A stretch of DNA of 64,000 bases, from contig DBFVEH010000021.1 of the NCBI GenBank assembly GCA_048526005.1, positions 310,001 through 374,000 of the forward strand. The letters are read 5' to 3'. Position 1 is the first letter of the stretch; each line of letters opens with the position of its first letter. This DNA comes from QALR01 sp900552255 (GTDB lineage: Bacteria; Bacillota; Clostridia; Oscillospirales; CAG-272). The notes under the pieces were generated by a model. The model was not told where the DNA came from. It ran no database searches and was given only the letters and a program-made list of their open reading frames with translations. The position numbers and the translations under genes were made by a program. Of the stretch, positions 52,235 through 60,630 are shown piece after piece.

Positions 52235-53905
52235 ATGACAATATCCGGAGCAGACATCATCGTCAGAACGCTGATCGAGCAAGGCTGCGAGATTGTGTTC
52301 GGATATCCGGGCGGGCAGATCCTGAACGTATATGATTCCCTATACAAATATCAAGATAAAATCCGGCACGTTTTGACGGCGCACGAACAAGGGGCCTCCC
52401 ATGCCGCAGACGGATATGCCAGAGCGACCGGCAAGGTCGGCGTCGTAATGTCCACCTCGGGTCCCGGCGCTACCAATTTGGTAACGGGGATCGCCACCGC
52501 TTATCTCGATTCTATCCCGATGGTCGCGATCTGCGGGAACGTACCTACCTCACAGATCGGCACCGACAGCTTCCAGGAAATCGATATCACGGGGATTACC
52601 CTTCCCATAACCAAGCACAACTTTTTTGTCGGGACGGTGGAGCGGCTTGCCGATACGATCCGAGAGGCTTTCCGTCTCGCCCTATCCGGCAGACCGGGAC
52701 CGGTCTTGGTCGACGTTCCCAAGGATGTGCAAATTGCAACCTGCGAATATGCGGAGCAGCCGCCGGTCACGCCGGACGAAAGATCCGCGGCAAAGGATAT
52801 CCGTATAAGGCAAGCGGCGGACTGCATCAATTCCGCCGAGAAACCTTATATTTATTTCGGCGGCGGCGTCATTTCGGCAGGCGCCCAAGAGGAAATGCTT
52901 GCCCTCGCCGAAAAGATCGACGCGCCGCTCGGCTGCTCCATGATGGGGCTTTCGGCAATTCCCACGGACTATCCCCGTCTTTTGGGAATGCAGGGGATGC
53001 ACGGGCATTACGCCTCCTCCATGGCGATGCATCATGCCGACTGCATCGTCGCTCTCGGCGTCCGCTTCAACGACCGGGCGACCGGAAATCGGACAAAATT
53101 TGCCGGCAAGGCGCGTGTCGTTCACATCGATATCGACGGTTCCGAGCTTTTCAAGACGGTCAATACCGTGCATGGACTCCGCGGGGACGTCAAAAAAACG
53201 CTGCAAGAGCTGCTGCCGCAAATCAAGGGACAGAAAAGACCGGAATGGCAGGCACAAATCCGTCAATTCCGAGAGGAAGAGGAAACGTATCTGGACAACA
53301 GAACAGGCTTGACGCCCCGAAATGTGATCTTAACGCTGAACCGATATTTGTCGGCAGAAACACCGGTCGCGACCGACGTAGGTCAGCATCAGATGTGGGC
53401 GGCGCAGAATCTGTTTTTCAAAAGCAGCCGCCGATTTATTTCCAGCGGCGGCCTCGGCACAATGGGCTATGGGCTCGGCGCGGCCATCGGCGCGGCGCTT
53501 GGCACCGGAGAGCGCAGCGTTCTGATTACCGGAGACGGCAGCTTCGGAATGTGCCTTCACGAGCTTGCGACCGCTGTTAGCTATCGCGTTCCTCTTGTAA
53601 TCCTCATCATGAACAACGGCGTGCTCGGCATGGTCAGACAATGGCAGACGCTCTTTTTCGACAAGCATTATTCCAACACCGTACTCGACCGAAAAACCGA
53701 TTTCGTGGCTTTATCCAAGGCTTTCGGCGCGGACGGAGAGCGTGTTTCGTCACCGGAGGAGCTTGAGGACGCTTTGAAAAAGACTTTTGCCTATCAAGAT
53801 GGGCCTTACGTGATCGACTGCGCCATCGACAAGGACGAATTTGTCCTCCCCATGCTTCCGCCGGGCGGGTGCATGGACGATATCATTGTAAAGGTGGATA
53901 GCTGA
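52235..53905 (+). CDS. ilvB: Acetolactate synthase large subunit
   Basis: 556 residues. ThDP-dependent fold with the catalytic Glu in VLTAHEQGASHAADGYARAT, a central FAD-binding domain (FGGGVISAGAQEE, GVRFNDRATGNRTKF) and the ThDP/Mg motif ITGDGSFGM to MNNG near 433-460. It makes acetolactate or acetohydroxybutyrate from pyruvate, the first common step for valine, leucine and isoleucine. It is paired with the regulatory subunit one nucleotide downstream. Confidence 0.96.
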   Translation: MTISGADIIVRTLIEQGCEIVFGYPGGQILNVYDSLYKYQDKIRHVLTAHEQGASHAADGYARATGKVGVVMSTSGPGATNLVTGIATAYLDSIPMVAICGNVPTSQIGTDSFQEIDITGITLPITKHNFFVGTVERLADTIREAFRLALSGRPGPVLVDVPKDVQIATCEYAEQPPVTPDERSAAKDIRIRQAADCINSAEKPYIYFGGGVISAGAQEEMLALAEKIDAPLGCSMMGLSAIPTDYPRLLGMQGMHGHYASSMAMHHADCIVALGVRFNDRATGNRTKFAGKARVVHIDIDGSELFKTVNTVHGLRGDVKKTLQELLPQIKGQKRPEWQAQIRQFREEEETYLDNRTGLTPRNVILTLNRYLSAETPVATDVGQHQMWAAQNLFFKSSRRFISSGGLGTMGYGLGAAIGAALGTGERSVLITGDGSFGMCLHELATAVSYRVPLVILIMNNGVLGMVRQWQTLFFDKHYSNTVLDRKTDFVALSKAFGADGERVSSPEELEDALKKTFAYQDGPYVIDCAIDKDEFVLPMLPPGGCMDDIIVKVDS

Positions 53906-53906
53906 T

Positions 53907-54413
53907 ATGAAGCGATATACCGTAGCGGTGCTCGTAAACAACCAGTTCGGGGTGCTGAACCGCGTGACCAGCATGTTCCGGCGCCGGCAGTTCAACATCA
54001 GCGCCCTGACCGTCAGCGAGACCGAATCCAGCAAATATTCCCGCATCACGGTGGTATTCGACGGTGAGGAGGTCAATGGGCATCAGCTGATCAATCAGCT
54101 CTATAAGCTGCCCGACGTCTATTCCATAAAGGAGCTGGACGACGAAAATTCCGTCAGCTGCGAGCTGTTGCTCATCAAAATGAAAAACGAACCGCAAACC
54201 AGAGAGGAGATCCGTGCGGCAGCCGCGGCCTTTGAGGCCAAAACCGTGGATTATTCGAGAGATTCCGTCATGCTCCAGCTGACCGGCGACAGCAGAAAAA
54301 TCGACGATTTTATCCATCTGATGCGCGATTATGCTATCCTCGAGATCTGCCGCACCGGCAGCGTTTCCCTCGAAAAAGGAAGCACCACCATCCGAAAAGT
54401 GACCAACTTATAA
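53907..54413 (+). CDS. ilvN: Acetolactate synthase small (regulatory) subunit
   Basis: 168 residues. N-terminal ACT domain YTVAVLVNNQFGVLNRVTSM, followed by RRRQFNISALTVSETESSKY, the usual IlvH/IlvN sequence. The C-terminal ACT-like domain follows from about 80. It stimulates the large subunit and confers valine feedback inhibition. Start lies 1 nt after ilvB. Confidence 0.95.
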   Translation: MKRYTVAVLVNNQFGVLNRVTSMFRRRQFNISALTVSETESSKYSRITVVFDGEEVNGHQLINQLYKLPDVYSIKELDDENSVSCELLLIKMKNEPQTREEIRAAAAAFEAKTVDYSRDSVMLQLTGDSRKIDDFIHLMRDYAILEICRTGSVSLEKGSTTIRKVTNL

Positions 54414-54442
54414 TTTTATTTCACGAAAGGGGTTCATTTATC

Positions 54443-55459
54443 ATGGCAAGAATTTTCTATGAGAAGGACTGCAATCTTCAAAAGCTGAAAGGCAAAACCG
54501 TCGCCATCATCGGATACGGCTCTCAGGGACATGCGCACGCGCTCAATCTGAAAGACAGCGGCATCGACGTCATCGTCGGCTTGTATGAGGGCAGCAAAAG
54601 CTGGACAAAAGCGGAAGCGCAGGGCTTTCGGGTCATGACCGCCGATGCGGCCGCAAAAGCAGCCGATGTGATCATGATTCTCATCAATGATGAAAAGCAG
54701 GCAGCCCTCTATAAAGAGAGCATTGAGCCTAATTTGACGGAAGGAAAAACCCTCGCCTTCGCCCACGGCTTTAACATCCATTTTGGTTGTATCAAGCCGC
54801 CTAAAAACATCAACGTTATCATGATCGCCCCCAAAGGCCCCGGACACACGGTACGTAGCGAGTATTTGGCCGGTAAAGGGGTTCCCTGCCTCATCGCCGT
54901 AGAACAGGACGCGACAGGCGACGCTTGGGATATCGGCCTTGCCTATGCGCTCGGCATCGGCGGCGCAAGAGCCGGCGTTTTGGAAACCACCTTCCGCACG
55001 GAAACCGAAACCGATCTGTTCGGCGAGCAGGCCGTTCTCTGCGGGGGCGTCTGCGCCTTGATGCAGGCCGGCTATGAAACGCTGGTCGAGGCGGGCTATG
55101 ATCCGAGAAACGCCTATTTTGAGTGCATCCATGAAATGAAGCTGATCGTCGATCTGATTTATCAGAGCGGTTTTTCGGGCATGAGATATTCCGTTTCCAA
55201 TACCGCCGAATATGGAGATTACGTCACCGGCCCGAAGATCATCACCGAGGAAACGAAAAAAACCATGAAACAGATCCTCAAAGAGATCCAGGACGGAACC
55301 TTTGCAAAAGAGTTCCTGCTTGACATGTCCGCAGCCGGCGGGCAGGTACATTTCAACGCCATGAGAAAGCTTGCAGGCGAACATCCAAGCGAGATCGTCG
55401 GCGCCGAAATCCGGAAGCTTTACAGCTGGAGCGACGAGGACAAGCTGATCAACAACTGA
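54443..55459 (+). CDS. ilvC: Ketol-acid reductoisomerase
   Basis: 338 residues, class I (short) form. Rossmann motif IIGYGSQGHAHALNLKDSG at about 20-38 and the catalytic helical domain with DLFGEQAVLCGGVCALMQAG and YFECIHEMKLIVDLIYQSG. It rearranges and reduces acetolactate to dihydroxyisovalerate with NAD(P)H and magnesium. It is preceded by GAAAGGGG. It lies between ilvN and ilvD. Confidence 0.97.
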   Translation: MARIFYEKDCNLQKLKGKTVAIIGYGSQGHAHALNLKDSGIDVIVGLYEGSKSWTKAEAQGFRVMTADAAAKAADVIMILINDEKQAALYKESIEPNLTEGKTLAFAHGFNIHFGCIKPPKNINVIMIAPKGPGHTVRSEYLAGKGVPCLIAVEQDATGDAWDIGLAYALGIGGARAGVLETTFRTETETDLFGEQAVLCGGVCALMQAGYETLVEAGYDPRNAYFECIHEMKLIVDLIYQSGFSGMRYSVSNTAEYGDYVTGPKIITEETKKTMKQILKEIQDGTFAKEFLLDMSAAGGQVHFNAMRKLAGEHPSEIVGAEIRKLYSWSDEDKLINN

Positions 55460-55530
55460 TGGTGTCAAAGGCAAGGGGAGCGGCGCTTCCCTTGCCTCTG
55501 CTATCCATTCCGTGAAAGGAGTCTTTTCTC

Positions 55531-57186
55531 ATGAAAAGCGATGCTATCAAAAACGGCACACAAAACGCTCCTCACAGAGCTTTATATCACGCGCTCGGAC
55601 TGACAAGCGAGGAAATCGGCCGTCCGCTTGTCGGAATCGTCAGCTCCTACAATGAAATCGTACCGGGACACATGAACATCGACAAGATTGTGGATGCGGT
55701 AAAGCTGGGAGTGGCAATGGCAGGCGGCACTCCCATCGTTTTTCCCGCGATCGCGGTCTGCGACGGTATTGCCATGGGACATACCGGCATGAAATATTCG
55801 CTTGTCACCCGCGAGCTGATTGCCGACTCCACGGAGGCTATGGCCTTGGCGCACGGATTCGATGCGCTGGTCATGGTCCCGAATTGTGACAAAAACGTCC
55901 CCGGGCTTCTGATGGCGGCGGCAAGAATAAACATTCCTACCGTTTTTGTCAGCGGCGGTCCGATGCTGGCGGGCTCGGTCGATGGAGCAAAAACCAGCTT
56001 TTCCTCCATATCGGAGGCAGTCGGCGCGTTCAATGCCGGCAAAATCTCCGAGGAGAAGCTGCGCGAATACGAATGCAAAACCTGCCCGACCTGCGGCTCC
56101 TGCTCGGGAATGTATACCGCAAATTCCATGAACTGTCTGACCGAAGCGCTCGGCATGGCGCTGCAAGGCAACGGCACCGTTCCCGCTGTTTATTCCGCCC
56201 GCATCGAGCTGGCAAAGCATGCGGGGATGGCGGTAATGGAGCTCTTGAAGCGGAACATCCGTCCCCGCGATATCATGACGAAAGAGGCTTTGATGAACGC
56301 CTTGACGGTGGATATGGCGCTGGGATGCTCCACCAATACCATGCTGCACCTGCCGGCGATCGCCCACGAATGCGGCATCGATATCACTCTCGATATTGCC
56401 AACGAGATCAGCGCAAAAACGCCGAATCTCTGTCATCTGGCGCCCGCGGGAAGAACCTATATGGAGGATCTGGATGCGGCCGGCGGCGTTTATGCGGTCA
56501 TGAACGAGTTAAGCAAAAAAAATCTGCTGCACACCGACTGCATAACGGCAACCGGAAAAAACGTCGGCGAGAATATCAAGAGCTGCCCCAACCTCAACCA
56601 CAACGTCATCCGTCCCATCGAATCGCCTTACAGCGGCACCGGCGGTATCGCGGTGCTCCGCGGCAATCTCGCGCCGGAGGGCTGCGTGGTCAAACGTTCG
56701 GCCGTCCTGCCGGAAATGCTGGTTCACGAAGGGCCGGCAAGAGTCTTTGACTGCGAGGAAGATGCGCAGGCGGCAATCAATGCCGGAAAAATCCGCCCCG
56801 GCGATGTGGTTGTGATCCGCTATGAGGGCCCCAAGGGCGGTCCCGGCATGCGTGAAATGCTCAATCCCACATCCGCCATTATGGGAATGGGACTTGGAGG
56901 CAGCGTCGCGCTGATCACGGACGGACGATTCAGCGGCGCCACACGAGGCGCCTGCGTCGGCCACATCACGCCCGAGGCGGCAAGCGGGGGCCCCATCGGT
57001 CTTGTGCGGGAGGGAGATATCATCGAGATCAATATTCCCGAAAATCGGATCGAGCTGAAAGTCAGCGATGCGGAAATGGAAAAGCGGAAAGAGACGTTCG
57101 TCCCTCTCAAAAAAGAGCTTTTCGGCTATTTGAAACGGTATGCCGCGCTTGTTTCCGGAGGCGCCTCCGGCGCGATTTTAAATTAA
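55531..57186 (+). CDS. ilvD: Dihydroxy-acid dehydratase
   Basis: 551 residues. Iron-sulfur ligands in VMVPNCDKNVPGLLMA (about 117) and CKTCPTCGSCSGMYTA (about 183-198). The substrate region EGPKGGPGMREMLNPTSAIM and TDGRFSGATRG are family signatures. It dehydrates dihydroxyisovalerate and dihydroxymethylvalerate to keto acids, the precursors of valine/leucine and isoleucine. It is the last gene of the T-box operon, with a 71-nt gap before it and a palindromic terminator after it. Confidence 0.97.
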   Translation: MKSDAIKNGTQNAPHRALYHALGLTSEEIGRPLVGIVSSYNEIVPGHMNIDKIVDAVKLGVAMAGGTPIVFPAIAVCDGIAMGHTGMKYSLVTRELIADSTEAMALAHGFDALVMVPNCDKNVPGLLMAAARINIPTVFVSGGPMLAGSVDGAKTSFSSISEAVGAFNAGKISEEKLREYECKTCPTCGSCSGMYTANSMNCLTEALGMALQGNGTVPAVYSARIELAKHAGMAVMELLKRNIRPRDIMTKEALMNALTVDMALGCSTNTMLHLPAIAHECGIDITLDIANEISAKTPNLCHLAPAGRTYMEDLDAAGGVYAVMNELSKKNLLHTDCITATGKNVGENIKSCPNLNHNVIRPIESPYSGTGGIAVLRGNLAPEGCVVKRSAVLPEMLVHEGPARVFDCEEDAQAAINAGKIRPGDVVVIRYEGPKGGPGMREMLNPTSAIMGMGLGGSVALITDGRFSGATRGACVGHITPEAASGGPIGLVREGDIIEINIPENRIELKVSDAEMEKRKETFVPLKKELFGYLKRYAALVSGGASGAILN

Positions 57187-57205
57187 CGAAACCTCAAAAT
57201 TCAGA

Positions 57206-57229
57206 GGGAAAGAGCGATCGCTCTTTCCC
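57206..57229 (+). terminator. Terminator of the leu-ilv operon
   Basis: 24-nt perfect palindrome GGGAAAGAGCGA / TCGCTCTTTCCC followed by TTTTCTC, 20 nt after the ilvD stop. Confidence 0.88.
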
Positions 57230-57291
57230 TTTTCTCATACCGATTTCCTTTGCTTTTGAATTTTCATCTCACGCACGTCTTTCGTTCGGCG

Positions 57292-57339
57292 TCAAATGCT
57301 CTTTTCGTTGAGAAAAATGACACCTGATTTGACACCCGA
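57292..57339 (-). pseudogene. Possible C-terminal remnant of a tyrosine recombinase
   Basis: On the minus strand a short open frame encodes SGVKSGVIFLNEKSI and a stop, with a repeated GGTGTCA. This looks like the short tail often seen at the end of phage-type integrases that insert at tRNA genes. It lies downstream of tRNA-Ser in the orientation expected for a left-over integrase end. No integrase core is present. The call rests on pattern memory only. Confidence 0.2.
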
Positions 57340-57392
57340 AAATATCATAAAATAACATGCAAAAGCATGAAATATCAAGAGTGAAAAAGAAG

Positions 57393-57442
57393 AGGAAAAA
57401 GCAGTCACCGCCTGATTTTTCAGGCGGCGACCGCTTTTTCCT
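57393..57442 (-). terminator. Long terminator downstream of tRNA-Ser
   Basis: About 20-bp stem with a few mismatches (AGGAAAAAGC...CCGCCTGA pairing with TCAGGCGG...GCTTTTTCCT). T-rich on the minus strand past the hairpin. Confidence 0.8.
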
Positions 57443-57455
57443 GCCACTTCGTGAC

Positions 57456-57550
57456 TGGCGGAGAAGGAGAGATTTGAACTCTCGCGCCGGTTTAAATCCG
57501 ACCTACACCCTTAGCAGGGGCGCCTCTTCGGCCAACTTGAGTACTTCTCC
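57456..57550 (-). tRNA. tRNA-Ser, anticodon GCU
   Basis: Minus strand, 95 nt including encoded CCA. Acceptor stem GGAGAAG pairs with CTTCTCC. The anticodon loop CTGCTAA gives GCU (serine AGC/AGU codons). A long variable arm typical of class II tRNA-Ser is present, and the T-arm contains GTTCAAATC. A promoter with ideal spacing lies about 60 nt upstream and a hairpin terminator downstream. Confidence 0.97.
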
Positions 57551-57607
57551 GAATTCCAAAACAATATAAAATTTAATCAGTGCGAAACTCAAACATCCGC
57601 AAAAATT

Positions 57608-57636
57608 ATGTTACCATAAAACTTATGCTTTGTCAA
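57608..57636 (-). promoter_or_regulatory. Promoter of tRNA-Ser
   Basis: Minus-strand TTGACA, 17-nt spacer, TAACAT. Confidence 0.75.
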
Positions 57637-57723
57637 GTGGATTCATGAATTTTTATTCTTACAAGCTTTAAGTCCCTCCACTGCGTTTTATACAATATCT
57701 GTCCTTCAAAATCATATATGATA

Positions 57724-57758
57724 AAAGAGTTGAATCCCTTAAAGTCGTTCAACTCCTT
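57724..57758 (-). terminator. Terminator after tmRNA
   Basis: Stem AAAGAGTTGAA / TTCAACTCCTT with one mismatch and a 13-nt loop; TTTTAT follows on the minus strand. Confidence 0.75.
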
Positions 57759-57770
57759 TTGATAAATATC

Positions 57771-58122
57771 TGGTGGACCCGAGGGGAGTCGAACCCCTGT
57801 CCGAAAACCGATCCATACAGCCTTCTCCGAGCGCAGCTTGTCTTTTAGAATTCCCCTTACCGAACGCCGGCAAACAGGCTTACGGTTCAGGTAGCTTTTT
57901 TCTTTATGACAGCTTCAAAAGCAAACGGGCTGTGCACATTTACCGCTGAATGACGCCCAAGCATAGGCCGCGGTGCTCCTATGCCGGACGCGCCGCACTT
58001 AGGCGGCGAGAGCCAATTTTCTGTTATTAGCGTTTATATTTAGTTTGAGGTTGTTTAACGAGTTGCCCCATCTCGGCTCGCTTACCGTACTTCAAGGTCC
58101 CCGTCGAAACCTTTACGGGCCC
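57771..58122 (-). ncRNA. ssrA: Transfer-messenger RNA (tmRNA)
   Basis: 352 nt, one-piece form. 5' end GGGCCCG pairs with CGGGTCC before the encoded CCA. The 3' T-arm GGTTCGACTCC and 5' GTTTCGACGGGG are the usual tmRNA signatures. The internal reading frame at 57999-58031 begins at a GCT resume codon and encodes the degradation tag ANNRKLALAA. tmRNA with SmpB rescues stalled ribosomes and tags the unfinished protein. smpB ends 3 nt upstream of the 5' end. Confidence 0.96.
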
Positions 58123-58125
58123 ATA

Positions 58126-58581
58126 TTAGTATTTCTGCCGTTCCCTTTCGTAACGGTCGATGTCGCGCGCTTCCGCTTTTTTCGCCGCATCCTCGCGCTT
58201 GTCATAAAGCTTTTTGCCCTTGCAGACGCCGAGCTCCAGCTTGACATTCTTGCCGGAAAAATACAGCGACAGCGGAACCAGCGTATACCCCTGCTGACCG
58301 ACAAGCGCCTGCAATTTCAAAATCTCGCGCTTGTGCATGAGGAGCTTGCGCTCCCGGAGCGGGTCCCTATTGAAAATATTGCCCTTTTCATACGGACTGA
58401 TGTGAATACCCGTTGAAAAAATCTCACCGTTTTTAATGTAGCAATACGAGTCCTTGAGATTCACGCTTCCCGCTCTCAGGCTTTTGACCTCCGTGCCGAA
58501 CAGCGCGATTCCCGCCTCATAGGTATCCTCGACGAAAAAGTCGTGGCGGGCCTTTCGGTTCTGCGCAATGGTTTTATTCAT
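58126..58581 (-). CDS. smpB: SsrA-binding protein SmpB
   Basis: 151 residues from MNKTIAQNRKARHDFFVEDT. Family motifs: ALFGTEVKSLRAGSVNLKDS, ISPYEKGNIFNRDPLRERKL and a basic C-terminal tail AKKAEARDIDRYERERQKY. SmpB carries tmRNA into stalled ribosomes. The start at 58581 fits the family; an ATG at 58599 is also possible but its GAGG is only 2 nt away. It adjoins its RNA partner ssrA. Confidence 0.96.
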   Translation of the reverse strand: MNKTIAQNRKARHDFFVEDTYEAGIALFGTEVKSLRAGSVNLKDSYCYIKNGEIFSTGIHISPYEKGNIFNRDPLRERKLLMHKREILKLQALVGQQGYTLVPLSLYFSGKNVKLELGVCKGKKLYDKREDAAKKAEARDIDRYERERQKY

Positions 58582-58816
58582 TTTTTCCGCCACGATCATC
58601 GCCTCGCTTTCCGCATGGAGTATATACAGTTTATCATAATTTCATACAAAAGTCAACCTTTTCCCATAAAAACCAAAAATGCCATAAAACGGATATTGCA
58701 GAAAAGCAAAATCCCTCGTTTATTGGGGAGCTTGCATAAGCTTATTGTCCCATCCCGTCAAATCCATAAGCATCTGCACACACTGTCTATAGAGGCTTCC
58801 GACATGCTTTTTTCCA

Positions 58817-59469
58817 TCAGTGAAGTCCCACAAGCTTTTCCGTAGTCGATTCATATAAGAGCGGAAGCGCAAATGCTTTCATCGCCGAGGGCATTGCAGA
58901 TTCCAAAGCCATAAAAGAAGACGTCGCTTCACGCAGCGCCGTTTTTTCTTCCTTACAAACCTGTGCTTTTTCGAAGAAGAAAAGACAGCAGAATACGCCG
59001 CGTCCCTTCAAAAGCTCCGGCATATGATCGAAGTTTTCATACTCTGAATCCAGAACATCGGAAAAGCAAGCGTCATCTGCCATACCGGAAAATCGGATCA
59101 CATAAGTGATTTTATTCCGCGCAAACGAAAAATTTTTCGTCAAAAAATATCCCTGTTCCGTTTGCTCAAACCCTGCTGCCACCTGCGTTTTTACGTCTGC
59201 AATGCTGACATTTTCAATGGAGGAAACAGAGGTCCGGTCAAGCCGTCCTTTCTTCTTTTCATATTCTTTTGTCACCATCACTGCCGCGCCCATCACAAGA
59301 AGCGCAACAAGCCCTCCTGCGCCAAGCACAAGTACGGATAGCGGAAAACGTCCGGAACGCTTTTCCGCTCCGAATCTATCATCATAAAAATCGCAAACCC
59401 CGCCGCGCCAATGATAAAGCAGGCAAGAACCAGCCAAAATTTCCAGCGCCTTTTTTCGTTGTTCTCCAT
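58817..59469 (-). pseudogene. Two-helix membrane protein gene with apparent frameshift
   Basis: Two overlapping minus-strand frames look like one gene. The first encodes MENNEKRRWKFW plus a membrane helix (VLACFIIGAAGFAIFMM) and then runs to a stop at 59293. The second frame continues with FGAEKRSGRFPLS, another helix (VLVLGAGGLVALLVMGAAVM) and a soluble domain of about 140 residues, but it has no usable start of its own. The switch lies near the homopolymer runs at 59361-59364 and 59386-59390. I do not recognise the soluble domain. It may be a true mutation or a sequence error. It follows the DivIVA-like gene. Confidence 0.5.
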
Positions 59470-59525
59470 TTTCAACACCATCTCATGGATTTGCCGTCCT
59501 ATCCTATAAGCGCAATCGAATTTAT

Positions 59526-60410
59526 TTATCTCTTTCTTCCCGTCATGCCGCCGATCGCATCCAGCGTATTCTTGAAAAAACGCTCGATCTTTTCCTCCAA
59601 TGCGGAAAACGGCGTTTTTTCGCTTCCCTTTTTCTCAGACTTTGCCGACAGCGTCTGTGATTCCGTTTGAGAGGAAGCACGCGCGTCCTCCAGCTTATCT
59701 TCCACCTCCGCTTTTTTCAAGCTGATTTCCTCCATCAGCTTGTTTAAGCTGTCGCGCAGCTCCGAGGCAAAGTGCATCACTTCGTCATAATAGCCGACCG
59801 CCGTATTCTGATAAATCCCCTTTTCCCTCTCGGACTGCGCGGCCGCCTCCGCGCGGATTTTTTCCGCCTTTTTCTCCGCCTCCGCTATGATTTCATCGCT
59901 GCGGGAGAGCGCACTCGCGAGAATCTCGTGCGCGCCGTCGTTTGCCGCCTCCATGATCTGGTCCACCCGCTTGCTGAGCTTATCGTAAACGGCAGCATCC
60001 TCCGCGGTATTTTCTGCTTCCTCTTGCTTTTTCTTCTCCAACTCGTCAAGCGCGGCGCTTTTTTCCGCCAGTTCGGTTTCCAGCTCATGGATCCGGCCGG
60101 CAAACCCCGCCGCCGACGCCTTCAATTCCAAGCCGATCTTTTTTTCTTCCTCCAAGGCCTCGCCTTTATGGCGGGCGTCCACCCATGATTCATAATACTG
60201 ACAAGCAAGCTCGTCACAAAGCTTTGTGCATCTTTCTCTTTCTGCCCGTTCGTCCTCCGCCGCCCGTTCAAGCTTTCTTTTCTCGGTATACCACTCTTCC
60301 TCGCGGCGCGAAAATTCTTTCGCCATCGACGCGATATATTCGTTCACATCGCTTTTGTTATATCCGCCGATCGCATTCCTGAGCACAATATCCTTTGCGT
60401 TTTCCATCAT
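59526..60410 (-). CDS. DivIVA-like coiled-coil protein
   Basis: 294 residues; the ATG at 60410 has GGAGG 7 nt upstream. The N-terminus IVLRNAIGGYNKSDVNEYIA resembles the membrane-binding DivIVA/GpsB motif (GY.K.EVD.Y). Two long coiled-coil stretches follow (about 30-150 and 170-235), and then a low-complexity linker and the C-terminal segment KIERFFKNTLDAIGGMTGRKR. DivIVA-type proteins mark curved membrane at poles and septa and recruit partners. The partner cannot be named. A promoter lies directly upstream. Confidence 0.75.
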   Translation of the reverse strand: MMENAKDIVLRNAIGGYNKSDVNEYIASMAKEFSRREEEWYTEKRKLERAAEDERAERERCTKLCDELACQYYESWVDARHKGEALEEEKKIGLELKASAAGFAGRIHELETELAEKSAALDELEKKKQEEAENTAEDAAVYDKLSKRVDQIMEAANDGAHEILASALSRSDEIIAEAEKKAEKIRAEAAAQSEREKGIYQNTAVGYYDEVMHFASELRDSLNKLMEEISLKKAEVEDKLEDARASSQTESQTLSAKSEKKGSEKTPFSALEEKIERFFKNTLDAIGGMTGRKR

Positions 60411-60440
60411 ACGCCGTCCTCCATGAGATTTTTCTTTTTT

Positions 60441-60469
60441 ATGATAGCATATTTGCCGCTATTTTTCAA
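60441..60469 (-). promoter_or_regulatory. Promoter of the DivIVA-like gene
   Basis: Minus-strand TTGAAA, 17-nt spacer, TATCAT, with the GGAGG of the gene about 20 nt downstream. Confidence 0.7.
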
Positions 60470-60501
60470 TAAAAATCGGTAAAATATTGACTGTTTATCA
60501 A

Positions 60502-60567
60502 GCGGTACGGTCATAGCTGCCAGTCGTCGAAAGATGATCGGCAGCAAGCAGTCTCAGGCCATACCGC
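60502..60567. other. Candidate structured RNA or DNA element
   Basis: A nested hairpin. Outer arm GCGGTACGGTC pairs with GGCCATACCGC (one mismatch, one wobble). Inner arm GCTGCC pairs with GGCAGC. Apical arm GTCGTC pairs with GATGAT around a GAAA loop. On the plus strand the loop is a GNRA tetraloop and G-U wobbles are tolerated, which favours a plus-strand RNA. It lies between comEC and the DivIVA-like gene. It does not match SRP RNA or any riboswitch I recognise. Confidence 0.35.
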
Positions 60568-60630
60568 CCTGCGGCCGCCTTTCTGTTTGTGTGCGCCGAA
60601 TGATTTACAGGTTTACCCTCGGTATTCCGC

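Noticed and set aside
54434..55474. 346-codon minus-strand frame over ilvC
   Set aside because: ilvC motifs are complete on the plus strand and the antisense frame lacks a promoter and ribosome site.
60502..60567. Signal recognition particle RNA
   Set aside because: The hairpin lacks the conserved GGUCAGG...GGAA...AGCAGCC arrangement of the SRP Alu-less form, so it was listed only as an unknown structured element.
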